Source: Pleurodeles waltl (Eukaryota; Chordata; Amphibia; Caudata; Salamandridae). Taken from it: 64,000 nt of DNA. The stretch covers positions 535,016,313 to 535,080,312 of the forward strand of contig NC_090448.1 in NCBI RefSeq assembly GCF_031143425.1. The letters run 5' to 3'. How positions within the stretch are numbered: the stretch's first letter is position 1; each line of letters opens with the position of its first letter. The translations under genes and the position numbers were made by a program. The notes below the pieces were generated by a model. That model was not told the DNA's origin, ran no database searches, and saw only the letters and a list, made by a program, of their open reading frames with translations. Below are positions 34,566 through 45,580 of this stretch, piece after piece.

Positions 34566-35694
34566 TGGGGGCCAATGTCATACCGGTTGGCTTTGCTGAT
34601 GCTTGTTTCCATTATGCGGTTAGGAAAGAAGGGTTATCTCTTTGATAGTGGTTGAAGCTTCACAGTTTGAGATAATAGCTGCATGGGAACTCTGTAGCAG
34701 TAGCCCCCTCCCTCTGCCCCTGAATCCCACCTCTGTACTCGAGGCGCATATATAAGTGGATGTTATCTTCAGCTGTCTTCAGAGGAATCTGGACCTCTTA
34801 TCAGACCTGTTGTAATAATCTCTACTTAAATCTCCTCTGTGGAGGGCCGAGTCGGTAGAGAAGGGGGTGACTGGTCCCCACTGTGAGGTGGGTTCACAGG
34901 GGAGGTGGGGAAGCCCAGGCTGATGTCAGAAGTGACAAGAGCGTGTGTGTCTGAATTTCCCCAGGAGCAGGCCACTATTGATGTAGCTTGGCAGAAGCTG
35001 GCATGCCCACTCTTAGGAGCTGAGGCTCGGCCACTCTCCTCTGAACATCTGCCCGCTGGCTGTTCCATGTGTTCGATGGGCAATAGCATATTAACCAGCC
35101 ACTACCACTGACATTAGGGCAAACAGTGACACCCCCATATTCTTATTGCATTTCAATCTATCCTTATTTCTCTACATGACCATCACATCCTCCAGACTGC
35201 CATCAGCCAAGGTTGCACAGGAATGACTTGCAGCCCTGAGGAGAATGAAGCATGTTCCCTGAGATTCTCCAGTGATTTCTGTTGACATGCGAAATCTCCA
35301 GTTAGCAGTGAGGTGAAACGGAACAGGGAGAGATTTCTTTAACTTCCCCCCGATATGAATTGAGAAAACATGGGAATATATACCGTTTAGTGGAAAGGGG
35401 ATGCATTTGACAACAAAGAGAAGTGAAAAGTACGTTTATGTTGGTGACATAAGCCTGATGTTTTTGTTCGAAGTAGTAGTATGTTGGAATCCTAGGGGTT
35501 GGAGATAAGCGTAATTGTGCACCACCAAATAAAAAGCAATTAAACTAATTAATACTTTAAACAAACCCTTATACAAACATAGAATAACAAAATAAAACAA
35601 ATGTGTGTACGAGTAAATAAATGTTTAAATGTATAGAAATTGAAGGATAAGTAATCAGATGCATAAATGAGTTGAATACAGAGATAAAACAGTG
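34566..35694. other. Sequence between the direct repeats, nothing recognised
   Basis: No gene or repeat could be supported. Confidence 0.5.
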
Positions 35695-36015
35695 CAAGAA
35701 GAAAAAAACAAGGAAAAAACACTAAAGAGTGAGCAGGGATTGGAGGAAGAAATTGTACCTCCATTACGTTGGGAGCAGCGAACGAGCACTGGTTAAGTTT
35801 ACTGAAGCTGTGCTTGGCCAGTACTCCACTGCAAGCACCGAAAGTGACGTTTTGGCTGTATTAGCCATTTAGGGACACTGGAATGAAGAGTGATGCTGCA
35901 GCACACAAATGGTAATAATGGGAGGGCTCCAAGCCCTTTTTCTGTATGCAACATGGCCTCATAAGCGAGACACATGGGCTAGCGAAAGCATTCAAAAACC
36001 CAACCCTAATAAGAG
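35695..36015. repeat. Direct repeat block, copy 2
   Basis: Second copy of the block at 34226-34565. It is immediately followed by the GC-rich 84-bp tandem array. Confidence 0.75.
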
Positions 36016-36039
36016 GGAGGGTGCATGCAGCCCCCCCTC

Positions 36040-37230
36040 AGCAGGCCAATGTTGGCCCCTAGACCCCATCCCCCAGGGCCCAGCCATAGAAATAAACTGG
36101 GAGGGGGGCACGTATCCCCTCTGTTGGTCTGATTTCAGCCTCAGGGACCCAATCCCCCAGGTCCAAGTTCTAGTTTTTAAAACAAGGGAGGGGGCACCGA
36201 GCCCCACTCCGTTGTCCCATTTCAGCCTCGAGTATCCCATTCCCCTTGAACACAGCCGTCGAAATAAACCAGGAGGGTGGCATGCAGCACCACTCTTGGT
36301 GTGCCCAGGGGGACCCCATCCCCCAGAGCATGTCTGTAGTTAAGGAGGGGGACACGCACCCCCTGTCCCTGGGCCAAATTCGGCCCCCGGGCCCGGCCGT
36401 AATAAGAAAAGGAAGCCATTAATGGCCCTGGAGACCCCATCCCCCAGGGCCAGTTTCTGCCCACCCCCAGAATGTGATTTCCCTGCTTTGCACTGGTGTG
36501 GGCAGGGAAACCTGTGTTTGCTCTCGTTTGGCAAGAGCAATTTCAAATCTCACGCCAAGCGACAGCAAACACTAACTGCTCTTGCAGCTGGCAGCAGCTT
36601 TAGAAATGCTCCCACAGCTGGGAGCGGACTTCAGATCTGTTTCGCAGCCTGTAGTGTTGAACCAATCTGAATATTGCTCCGTCCTGCAGGGAGCAGCATT
36701 TTTAGCTACATCTGTAATGGGAAGCAATGCCAGCTCACACTGCATGTGCAGAGCTGCTGAGGCCGCAGGTCTCCCCCTGTCGACCCCATCAAGGATATGG
36801 TGGGGGCCCTGGGTGGGCAGTAGGGCACACATGATTTATTGGCTGGGCCCTAGGGGATGGGTCCCCATGGCCAAAACTGGCCCAGGAGGGGGGACACGTG
36901 TCCCCCATAATTGTAATGGTGGGACCCTTGGGATGGGGTGGCAGGGGCCAAAAACAGATTGGGAAGTGGGGCCAAGTACCCCCTGCCCTAAAAAAAAAAA
37001 TGCACGGGCCCTGGGGGATGGAGTCCCCAGGGCCAGAATTGGTCCAGGGAGGGGTACATGTGTCCTCCTCACCCTCAAAATGTGCTAGACCCCGGGTATG
37101 GCGACCCCGGGAACAAATTCGACCCAGGGAGAGTGGCCCCATGTTCCCTCCCCCTAAAAAAAATAATAATAATTTACTGGGCCCTGGGGGCTGAGGTCCC
37201 CAGGGCCAAAAGTGTCTCAGAGAGAGGGGT
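36040..37230. repeat. Diverged GC-rich tandem array, about 84-bp unit
   Basis: Units carry a palindromic core such as GGGCCCTGGGGGATGG ... CCCCAGGGCC followed by GGGAGGGG and a C-rich block. Core copies lie near 36065, 36148, 36233, 36313 and 36433, and again near 36845, 36920, 37007, 37090 and 37178. A non-repeat centre (about 36470-36800) divides the array. Units run in one direction. The open frames on both strands here follow the repeat period and are not genes. Confidence 0.65.
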
Positions 37231-37264
37231 CTGCAGGTTGACTGCCTTTGGGCAGCTGCTCTAC

Positions 37265-37445
37265 TGTGCCTGGCCAGAGGCCAGGCCCTGCAGCCAATCC
37301 CGTGCTGCACATGGTCAGAGGCCATCCACAGCACGGCGTTGGATTTATGCAGGGGGTTGGCTGCAGTTACCTTAAGGCACAAGTTATAGTTACTTGAGAT
37401 AAGTGTAACCATAACTGCAGAATTTCTATGGTTTTGTGTGTGTGT
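37265..37445 (+). repeat. Dispersed repeat family R (copy 2)
   Basis: GTTACCTTAAGGCACAAGTT and GAATTTCTATGGTTTTGTG match 31970-32050. The preceding CAGCACGGCGTTGGA segment is the inverse of the block at about 32080. Confidence 0.6.
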
Positions 37446-37455
37446 AGAATCTGAA

Positions 37456-37650
37456 CCTAATTAATGTCCCTGTAACCTTTTATTTTTTTGTGAATTTCTA
37501 AGGTTTTTTTTAGTTTTATTTCCTAACTACAACGTCCCTGTAACCTTTACTTTTTTCAGTGAATTTCTACGTTTTTTAATGTTATTTCCTAACTAGAACG
37601 TCCATGTAACCCTTGGTTTCTTCAGTGAATTTTTAGGTATTTTTTAACGT
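37456..37650 (+). repeat. Three tandem 66-bp units
   Basis: Units begin at 37456, 37522 and 37588 with CCTAA and share ACGTCC(C/A)TGTAACC and CAGTGAATTTCTA. A partial inverted unit (ATTCACTGAAAAAA ... TAGTTAGGC) lies at about 37771-37815, beyond the microsatellite. Confidence 0.8.
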
Positions 37651-37684
37651 GAAGTATTATTTAGGTACTATGCACTAATCAATC

Positions 37685-37691
<7 letters not shown>

Positions 37692-37767
<76 letters not shown>
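37692..37767. repeat. (TA)n(CA)n microsatellite
   Basis: About 31 TA units (37692-37753) followed by seven CA units, just left of DIRS copy 1. It is probably polymorphic in length. Confidence 0.95.
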
Positions 37768-37820
37768 TATATTCACTGAAAAAAACAAACATCAACATAA
37801 TTTGATAGTTAGGCAAGGAT

Positions 37821-38050
37821 ATCTGATAGAGACTTCTAGCTGCAGCTTCCTTACCTTAGAATTCCCTGGCGTCAGCTTCGAATCTGGAATTTTTTCTCAG
37901 CAGTACCCTGCGCGCGCTGTCGGGTGGCGTCGTTCGGATCTGCGTGCGTCGACCGTCTCCGTGTGCATCGCCAGCGTTGTTGGAGCCGTCTATGACATCA
38001 CGGTTGTCTACATAGACGCCGTCTCAATGCGCGTACGTCAGTTCTTTTCC
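37821..38050 (+). repeat. DIRS copy 1 left inverted terminal repeat
   Basis: It starts ATCTGATAGAGACTTCTAGC and pairs with the right repeat through CTGCAG, TTCGAATC, GTACCCTG, GGATC and TATGACATCACGGTTGTCTA. It is GC- and CpG-rich in its middle part. Confidence 0.9.
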
Positions 38051-38132
38051 TTCCGCGCCGGTTAAAACGCAGTTCTGGAAAGAGCTACCCTTCTTCGACG
38101 GTTTGTCAAGGCTTTTTTGACTGTTTGAAGTC

Positions 38133-39988
38133 ATGTCTTTGAGAAAGACAGGGTTCAAGCCGTGTGGTGTGTGCCATCGCACCATGTCGGTGATGGATCA
38201 GCACCTTGTTTGTCTTTGGTGCCTGGAAAAGGACCACGATTCCACCTCGTGCTCCGACTGTCAGGCCATGGCTCCGAAGGTCTTCTTGCGGCCCTGCATT
38301 CATCCTCGGTCGGCGCAACTACGCGGAGGTCACGGTCCCGCAGTAGGAGGAGGTTGCGGCACCGCTCCCGGAGCCCCAAGTTCTTTTCCTCGCATTCAAG
38401 GTCATCTGAAGGTAAGAGGCACAAGAAGAAGTCCAAGCGGACTTCATCTTTGCCATGCCCGTCGGCAGATGAGGCGTCTGTGGAACGTCGACGTTCCAAG
38501 CGCGGTTCTGCGGAGCCGTCGCCAGAGCCGACTCTGCGTCTTCCCCCCCTTTCCGTGGACCAGATCGACCCCCGCTCAGATAAAATAATTTTACGAGGCC
38601 ATGCGTTTCGTTTTTGAGCGGGCTGCATCCGTGGAGGGGTCTTGGGGCACTGTGGGTTCAGCAGGGGCCCCTTCGCATTCGACGCAGGCGGCTTCACCTC
38701 GGCACCGTTGGGGACCCCAGGATCCGATATCGGATCCGGACCGGCGCCGGTCTCACTCAATCGACCTCCTTCGGCGCCGGTTCCGAAGTCGATGATTTTG
38801 CCACCGGCACCCACCGGTGGTAGTCCCATCCTTATTCCGGATGATCCGGAGCGACGTCGTACGACGTCAACTCTGACTTCGACAGAGCTGGTTTGGCCCA
38901 GATCATTGTCTGAGCATTATTTAGATCAGCCAGACGCAGGAGAGGAATAGGAGGGATCTGAGGACCCTTTAGAATGTGGTTTGCAAGAGGACTGGTATGA
39001 GGATCTAGGGGAGGCCAGTGGACTGGACACGTCTCCAGATACTGGTATGCTCTCTCCTTCTAATATGGCTACGGAGGAGGGTGCTTCATTTGCTATGATG
39101 GTGCGTAGGGCAGCTGAGGTCTTGGACCTAGATTTGCCTACGGTGCCAGTAAGGCCGAATATCCTGAAAGAAGTGCTTCAACGGGGGGTGACAACATCAG
39201 AGCCGATGTTGCCCTTCAATGAGGCTCTATCAGACGTCCTTCTGGGCACATGGTCCAAACCCAGCACAGGGGCTCCTGTGAATAGGACGGTCGGCCGCAC
39301 AATAGACCCGCTCCAAGCGACCCTACTTTCCTCACTCAGCACCCCACTCCTGAGAGCTTGATTGTCCAAGCCTCTACTTTCTGTGGTGCCCTCCCTTCCG
39401 CTCCCCCGGATAGGGAATCCAAGAGGCTGGACCAACTTGGTAAGAAGATGTTTTCTTCCACCAGTCTGGCATTGAGGTCCGTAAACACCTCTTGCCTATT
39501 GTGCCATTATTCCCATTCTTTATGGGATACGGTGGCACAAGTGCTCCCCCAGGTCCCGGAGGGCGTACGGGACACTCTCACCCAGGCTGTCAAGGATGGT
39601 AGAGATGCAGCCATGTTTACGATCAGATGTGGTTTGGACGCGACCGACTCGCTGGGCAGAGCGATTTCCTTATCAGTGGCCCTACGTCGCCATGCCTGGC
39701 TGCGTTCAACTGGTTTCTCAGGGTATGTCCAGTCCAGCTTGATGGACATGCCCTTTGATGGCTCTCGCCTTTTTAGCAAAAAGGCAGACTCCGCGCTTGA
39801 GAGGTTCAAGGATTTCGAGCTATGGCCAGATCCTTGGGTCTTTCAGCGCCAGCACGACAGCAGTCTGTCTTTCGGCCCTTTTGAGGCTTCGGAAGGGCTG
39901 TGGTACCACGCCAGTCACAGTTTAGCCACCGTCCTCAGGCTTCACAACATCCCGGGAGAGGACGTGGTCGTGGTACCATCAGACCCAT
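38133..39988 (+). pseudogene. DIRS copy 1 Gag-like ORF
   Basis: The frame opens with MSLRKTGFKPCGVCHRTM and a cysteine-rich N-terminus (C-x2-C ... C-x2-C ... H-x5-C-x2-C), then moves by frameshift into an arginine-serine-rich segment (RSRSRSRRRLRHRSRSP). Later blocks are acidic (DWYEDLGE, 38990s) and a helical core at 39358-39988 (SLALRSVNTSCLLCHYSH, ALRRHAWLRSTGFSG, DMPFDGSRLF) typical of DIRS Gag. In-frame stops fall at about 38948 and 39359, and at least two frameshifts are needed to follow it. The protein would form the particle or bind the RNA; this copy cannot make it whole. Confidence 0.8.
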
Positions 39989-40133
39989 AGGGTCTGGCCA
40001 GAGGTCAGCCACCACACAACCCCCCTCCACTGCGCCCAAGCCCTCCTAGTGTGGTTCTGCAGGATCACGTCCGTCCAGTTGGAGGGAGGATTCATTTTCA
40101 TCTCCTTCACTGGCTTTCCATCACAATGGACAA

Positions 40134-41430
40134 GTGGGTCCTGCAGATCATACGGAAGGGCTACTCCCTTCCATTCCAGTCTTTCCCTCCCTCTATCCCT
40201 CTGACAAAGGAATGGCGATGGAGGACCATCTGGTTTTGCTCCGCGAGGAAGTTACGGCTCTCTTGGCCAAGGGAGCCATAGAAAGAGTCCAGATATCAGA
40301 AATAGGCAGTGGTTGTTATTCCCGCTACTTTCTGATTCCCAAAAAGTACAAAGGCCTTTGCCCTATCTTGGATTTAAGGAACGTCAGTCTCTCAAGAAGG
40401 AGAAATTCAAAATGCTCACTCTTGCTCAGATTTTGTCTGCCCTAGACCAAGGAGACTGGATGGTAGCGTTGGATTTGCAGGATGCGTATTTCCACATTCT
40501 ATCTTGCCGGCCCACAGGCGTTACCTGCGGTTCAAGATGGGCCACGAGCACTTTCAGTTTACCATGCTTCCTTTCGGTTTCACCAGTGCCCCTCGGGTGT
40601 TCACAAAGGTGATGGCGTTGGTGGCAGCTCATCTGCGCAGGTCAGGGATTTCAGTCTTCCCCTACCTAGAGGATTGGCTGCTGAAGGCTTCTACGCCCCA
40701 GGCTTTCGTCACCCACCTCCAGACGACGGCGGACCTCCTGCATTCGCTGGGGTTCACTATAAATGTGCCGAAGTCACACCTGACTCCCTCTCAGAAGCTC
40801 ACTTTCATCGGAGCTGATCTGGACACAGTGCAGTATCGGGCTTATTCTCCCGAACAGCACGTCCAGGATATTCAGGTTATGATACCGATGTTTCGGCCTC
40901 TATCCTGGATTTCAGTGAGACAGACTCTGAGGCTGTTGGGACTCATTGCTTCCTGCATCCCATGCCAGATGGCGCATGAGGCCTCTGCAGTGGGACCTGA
41001 AGTTCCAATGGGCACAGCATCAGGGGAATCTTACGGACGTGGTTCAGATCTCGGAGGGGACTGCAAAGGATCTGCAGTGGTGGTTAGTGTACTGCGATTG
41101 GGTCAAAGGCAGACTCCTCTCCCATCTCCAACAGATCTCACAGTAGTGACAGAAGCGTCACTTCTGGGATGGGGTGGCCATCTGGGAGAGGCGGAGATCA
41201 GAGGTCACTGGTCTCCGGCGGAATCTGGGCTCCACATCAACTTGCTGGAGCTTTGGGCGATCCGACTAGCATTAAAAGCATTTCTTCCTGGTGTGAAAGG
41301 GAAGGTGTGCAGGTGTTCACGGACAACACTACCGCAATGTGGTACTGCAACAAGCGGGGCGTGTGGGGTTATGGACCCTTTGTCAAGAGGCTTTACGTCT
41401 CTGGACATGGCTGGAACACCAGGGCATGAC
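40134..41430 (+). pseudogene. DIRS copy 1 reverse transcriptase and RNase H
   Basis: RT motifs in order: GAIERV, YFLIPKK, LDLRNVS, KMLTLAQIL, DWMVALDLQDAYFHI (first catalytic Asp), FQFTMLPFGFTSAPRVFTKV, VFPYLEDWLLK (catalytic box, expected YLDD, second D replaced by E), and KSHLTPSQKLTFIGADLD. RNase H follows with VVTEASLLGWGGHLGEAEIRG (usual TDAS changed to TEAS), ESGLHINLLELWAI and, in the next frame, VFTDNTTAMWYCNKRG. Frameshifts occur near 40380, 40500 and 41310. Two acidic catalytic residues are altered conservatively, so activity is doubtful apart from the broken frame. Confidence 0.88.
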
Positions 41431-41935
41431 CCTGATGGTTCAACACCTGGCAGGTTCTCTGAACGCCAGGGCGGACGAGCTCAGCCGAAAATGCTTAGAG
41501 GATCACAAATGGTTTCTCCATCTGGAGGTGGTGCAAGGAGTCTTTCAGCAGTGGGGAGAGCCTTGGTTAGATCTGTTCGCCTCCGTAGAGAAAGCGCAGT
41601 CAGCAGTTTTGCACATTGGAGTTTCCAAGGGGGCTATCGCTAGGCAATGCTTTTCGTCGCGAGTGGAGTTCAGGCCTCCTGTACGCCTTTCCGCCTATAC
41701 CACTTCTGCCCAGAGTTCTCAAGAAAATCAAGAACGACCGGGCCCAGGTAATTCTAGTGGATCCTGATTGGGCACAGAGAGTTTGGTATCCAGAGCTTCT
41801 CAAAATGAGCATCGGTCCTCCAATCAGGCTGCCTCTTCGGGAGGATTTTCTGTCACAGCAGCAGGGAAAGGTTCTCCACCCGAACCTGTCAACTCTGCAC
41901 CTTCATGCGTGGAGATTGAGAGGCGACAGTTGATG
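41430..41935 (+). pseudogene. DIRS copy 1 region between RNase H and recombinase (methyltransferase-like position)
   Basis: Contains HLAGSLNARADELSR and PWLDLFAS, then in other frames SLGNAFRREWSSGLLYAFPP, LLPRVLKKIK and DPDWAQRVWYPELLKM. These are conserved between the two DIRS copies in this window and occur in the part of DIRS elements often annotated as DNA methyltransferase-like. I see no clear catalytic motif that would prove methyltransferase activity. Confidence 0.55.
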
Positions 41936-42952
41936 GTTTATGACCTCCCTCCAGAGGTGCGTGATGTCATTCTGGCAGCCAGGGGTCCCTCTACTAAGTT
42001 GATCTGCGCCTGCCGTTGGAAACGTTTTGTTTCATATTGTACAGAGAGGTCTATTGATCCTCTTTCTTCTTCTTTGTCTAATATACTTTTGTTTGTATTG
42101 TCTCTCACCCAGCAGGGTTCCTCCTTAGGGACTCTCAAGGGCTATCTTGCAGCCTTATCGGCCTTTCTTCAGTTGCCCGATCAACCATCTTTGTTTAAAT
42201 CACCTATAGTACAGAGATTTTTTAAAGGGCTTGTGCATTTGTTCCCCCCTGTGCCTTTCGTTATGCCCCAGTGGGGACCTTAATCTGGGTCTTACCTTCC
42301 TTATGTGTGCTCCCTTCGAGCCCTTACATAACTGTCCTCTTCGGCTGCTCACTATTAAGACAGCCTTTTTGGTGGCAATCACATCTGCCAGAAGAGTGAG
42401 TGAGCTACAGGCTTTGTCATCAAAACCACCGTATCTCACAATCTTTCCTGAAAAAGTGGTTCTCAGAATTCGTGCCTCTTTCCTCCCCAAGGTAGTGACC
42501 CCTTTCCATCTGGGTTAAAGTGTCACCTTGCCCACCTTCTTTGCACCACCGCATTCCTCTAAGCAAGAGGAGCGTCTCCATCGGCTGGACCCAAAAAGAG
42601 CGTTATCGTTCTATCTTGACCGCACTAAAGAGTTCGGGGTGGACGACCAACTCTTTGTGGGGTACGTTGGTGCAAAGCAGTACAGAAACTATCAATTTCT
42701 CGCTGGGTCGTTCTCTGTATAAAGATCTGCTATGCTTTGGCAAAGAAGCAGCCTCCTGAGGGCTTGAGAGCTCATTCTACTAGGGGGAAGGATGCTAGCA
42801 CTGCATTAGCACATGGGGTACCTGTGGTGGACATCTGTCAGGCTGCAATGTGGGCTTCCTTGCATACATTTGCAAAACAGTACTGCCTGGATAGCCAGGT
42901 GAGAAGAGAGGGGCATTTTGCCCGTTCTGTTTTGCACGACTTCCTGATATAA
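41936..42952 (+). pseudogene. DIRS copy 1 tyrosine recombinase
   Basis: The N-terminal core-binding part reads LPPEVRDVILAARGPSTKLI, then YLAALSAFLQLP (41936-42283). After a frameshift the catalytic domain shows AITSARRVSEL (first catalytic Arg), then, after further shifts, HRLDPKRAL, RAHSTRGKDAS (the H-x-x-R box) and FAKQYCLD with the presumed nucleophilic tyrosine, ending at LHDFLI and a stop at 42950-42952. The catalytic residues R, H-x-x-R and Y are all present in sequence although spread over three frames. In a working element this enzyme recombines the circular DNA copy into the genome. Confidence 0.87.
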
Positions 42953-43002
42953 AAATCTCCTTCAGACCCACCGCCAGGGTTTATAGCTTGGGTATCTATT
43001 CT

Positions 43003-43112
43003 AAGGTAAGGAAGCTGCAGCTAGAAGTCTCTATCAGATGAACAAGTTACTTACCTTCGGTAACAAGGTATCTGGTAGAGACTCTATCTAGCTGCAGATT
43101 CCTTACACCCAC
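43003..43112 (+). repeat. DIRS copy 1 internal complementary region
   Basis: The first half is the reverse complement of the left tip (TCTAAGGTAAGGAAGCTGCA ... CTCTATCAGAT). It joins directly to the reverse complement of the right tip (GAACAAGTTACTTACCTTCG ... CTGCAGATTCCTTAC). This junction fixes the outer ends of the element and is the template for completing the circle. Confidence 0.92.
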
Positions 43113-43293
43113 CCAAGCCTCCCCGCTCTTTGGATATTTTTTATACAGATATATATATGTATATATATGATTTTGGCATTTTTGCCTTTCTTAAAGGCAT
43201 GTAAGAATGTTTACTTCAAACAGTCAAATAAAGAGGTAAAATCCATAACTGTTGGTTCTTCCATGACTCTGCGCTTCTGGTGTAGAAAGTTGT

Positions 43294-43546
43294 GGGAAAA
43301 GAACTGACGTACGCACGTCGAGACGGGGTCTATATAGACAACCGTGACATCATAGATGGCTCCAACGACGCACGCGGAGCTGGTCGACGAACGCGGATCC
43401 GAACAACGCCGCCCGACGGTGCGCACAGGGTACTGCTCAGAAAAAATTCCGGATTCGAAGCTGAGGCCAGGGAATTCTAAGGTAAGGAATCTGCAGCTAG
43501 ATAGTCTCTCCCAGATACCTCCTTACCGAAGGTAAGTAACTTGTTC
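43294..43546 (+). repeat. DIRS copy 1 right inverted terminal repeat
   Basis: Inverse of the left repeat plus about 29 extra terminal bases ending GGTAAGTAACTTGTTC. Such asymmetry is normal for DIRS elements. Confidence 0.9.
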
Positions 43547-43562
43547 TTCAATGACAATGTAA

Positions 43563-43655
43563 CATTTTAAATGTACAAAACCACTGAAATTCACGAGTTA
43601 TAATTATCTCATTTAACTGTAACTTGTGTCCTAAGGTAACTATAACTTCCCCCCT
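43563..43655 (-). repeat. Dispersed repeat family R (copy 3, inverted)
   Basis: The reverse complement of this segment matches 31970-32050 closely (GTTACCTTAGGACACAAGTT, AATTTCAGTGGTTTTGTACA, TTTAAAATG). It abuts the right side of DIRS copy 1, while a direct copy lies left of it. Confidence 0.7.
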
Positions 43656-45410
43656 CCACCAGCCATGCACAGTTTTGTCATCAATTATGTTATTTCATAA
43701 TGTTGTGATTTTATCAATGATGTTATAGAACATGCTATGAGTGACGTAATATGCGGGATAATTAGCAGTGCATGGCGAGGGTACGAGTTATAGTTAACTT
43801 TGGGCAATATGGAACTTTCACCCAGAGAGATGGTGTCCTCAGGGGCCCATTGAGGCATGCCTCCCTCCCATTACTCGTGGAATTTGGCCCCAGGGGATGG
43901 GTTGATTTGTCAAACAGCGCCAAAGTTATTTTTGTTTTTTATATAAGCAAGCCAAAAAAATGCTTTTCCTATGGAAATGTGGTCCTAACTATAACTGCCC
44001 AGTGGCGACTTTACTTTCGCTTATACATACCTTGCATTGTAAAGGTATTGCTTGGGAAAAACTGTGGTAAAAGATGTATCTCTGTCCATCTAATTTACTG
44101 ACCACGCTCCAACACCATGATGGGGCTGTTTTCTGCTAGGATAATACGTTCAATGTGATATCTTACCTCGTTTAGTAACACACATAAAATGCCTTCTAGA
44201 CTCACTGTCTTCTATGAAAGTGTCAGAAAACTCTCACAGTCACTCATTCAGTCACTCATTAACTGTAAAACCATTCTGTGGAACCATGAGAGCTGGTTCC
44301 TCCAGTGCACCAGAACATGCTGATGATGGGTAATATAGGTGCTAGGGGAATGTGATATCTGCTTGCTCTTCCATCACACCCAGAACCGCTGCTGCTGTGG
44401 CAGTTTGTTTCTAGGACACTATGGAAGCTAAGTGCTCTTTCTACACAGTAACATACCAATCTCCATGCCTCTTTAGGGTACACTCTCTGATTCACAGTGT
44501 GAAAGCTGCCCATCTTAGTCACAGTACCATCCTATTCTGCAAAACTAGATGCCAAGCTCAACATTACATGACTGTCTTACACTAATGTCAACTGTGGCAA
44601 TTTATAGATTCATTATCTACAGGTTAAATGACCATGAAGTCATATGTATCTGTCTGGTTACCTTTCCAGACCCAAAAGTCTCTTTCATTCCAGTGGATAA
44701 GAGAACAAATGATTTAGCTTTCTTACGTTTAGATTTTTTAACATGTGAGGCTGGGCAGCAGACTGTTAAGTATATCTCTGATTTTTTCGGGCTATGCAAA
44801 TATATCTGAGAAACAGTTGTGAAATCAGAACTCCATTATCAAGTTTAATACTTTTCTTACTATATTGATTAAGACTCACCATAACCTCTTTTTTGCAAAT
44901 TGGCTAGCTCTGTTTTTTTTTTTGTATTTACATATGCAATAAAAATAATATTTTAAAAAATATCTCTTGGAAATGTTTTTTTAAGAAACCAATATTTTTT
45001 GACCTCTTACCCAGAGTTTGACTCCATGGAAAGAAAAAGCCCCTTCGTTTTACAGGAGGATGAGTCTGCACGTGAAGGAGTTTTCATTTTCCTAAATATT
45101 AGATGTAAATCTACACATTTGACATTTAAGTTTAAATTGGGGACCATAATGTTTATGCATTACGGTCAAACCTTGCTTAACGTTGCAGTTCACTGATCTT
45201 ACTACTAAATTTAAAAGCAGATGTATTGTACTTCCCTGATTTTCTTAGGTATAATTAGTTAATGTTGTCCTGTAATACTGTATGTATGCCTTTTTTTTTT
45301 TTTCTTTTTTTTTTTTAAATTCAAAAAAAAAAAAGCTGACATGCTTCTATTGAGTTTTAGGGACCTTCTTCCTCAAGGAAAATTGAGCGCTAAAAAGGAT
45401 TTGAGATATA
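43656..45410. other. Intronic sequence between the DIRS copies, nothing recognised
   Basis: AT-rich with a poly-T/poly-A foldback-like run at about 45289-45334. No gene supported. Confidence 0.5.
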
Positions 45411-45580
45411 GGGCCTGATTACGAACTTGGAAGATGGGGTACTCTGTCACAAACATGACGGATATCCCGTCCGCTGTATTACAAGTTCCATTATATCCTA
45501 TGGAATTTTTAAAACAGCGGGCAGGATATCTGTCACGTTTGTGACGGAGAATGCCATGTGCCAAGGTGGTAATCATGCCC
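45411..45580. mobile_element. 170-bp foldback MITE (GGGCCTGATTAC termini)
   Basis: Left end GGGCCTGATTACGAACTTGG pairs with right end CCAAGGTGGTAATCATGCCC. Inner arms (TGTCACAAACATGACGGATATC ... GATATCTGTCACGTTTGTGACGG) pair around a centre near 45490. No coding capacity. It ends 9 bp before DIRS copy 2. I regard this as a common salamander MITE type from memory. Confidence 0.72.

Larger units (their letters stand above)
37821..43546 (+). mobile_element. DIRS retrotransposon copy 1, structurally complete
   Basis: It has all hallmarks of the DIRS order: non-identical inverted terminal repeats (37821-38050 and 43294-43546), an internal complementary region (43003-43112) that joins the reverse complements of both outer ends, and frames for Gag, reverse transcriptase, RNase H, a methyltransferase-like region and a tyrosine recombinase, in that order. 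DIRS elements replicate through a circle and integrate by recombination, so they leave no target duplication, and none is seen. Coding frames are broken by several frameshifts and stops. The element is in the same orientation as AP5M1. Confidence 0.92.

Noticed and set aside
36040..37230. First impression of two arrays in inverted orientation (large foldback)
   Set aside because: The core of each unit is itself palindromic. Using the flanking GGGAGGGG block to orient the units shows both halves run in the same direction.
36582..37412. Frames of 168 and 207 codons in the GC-rich array
   Set aside because: They overlap on opposite strands and repeat with the 84-bp unit, so they are shadows of the tandem array.
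43003..43112. A possible CRISPR-like or tandem repeat with palindromes
   Set aside because: It is fully explained as the DIRS internal complementary region, each half being the inverse of one tip.
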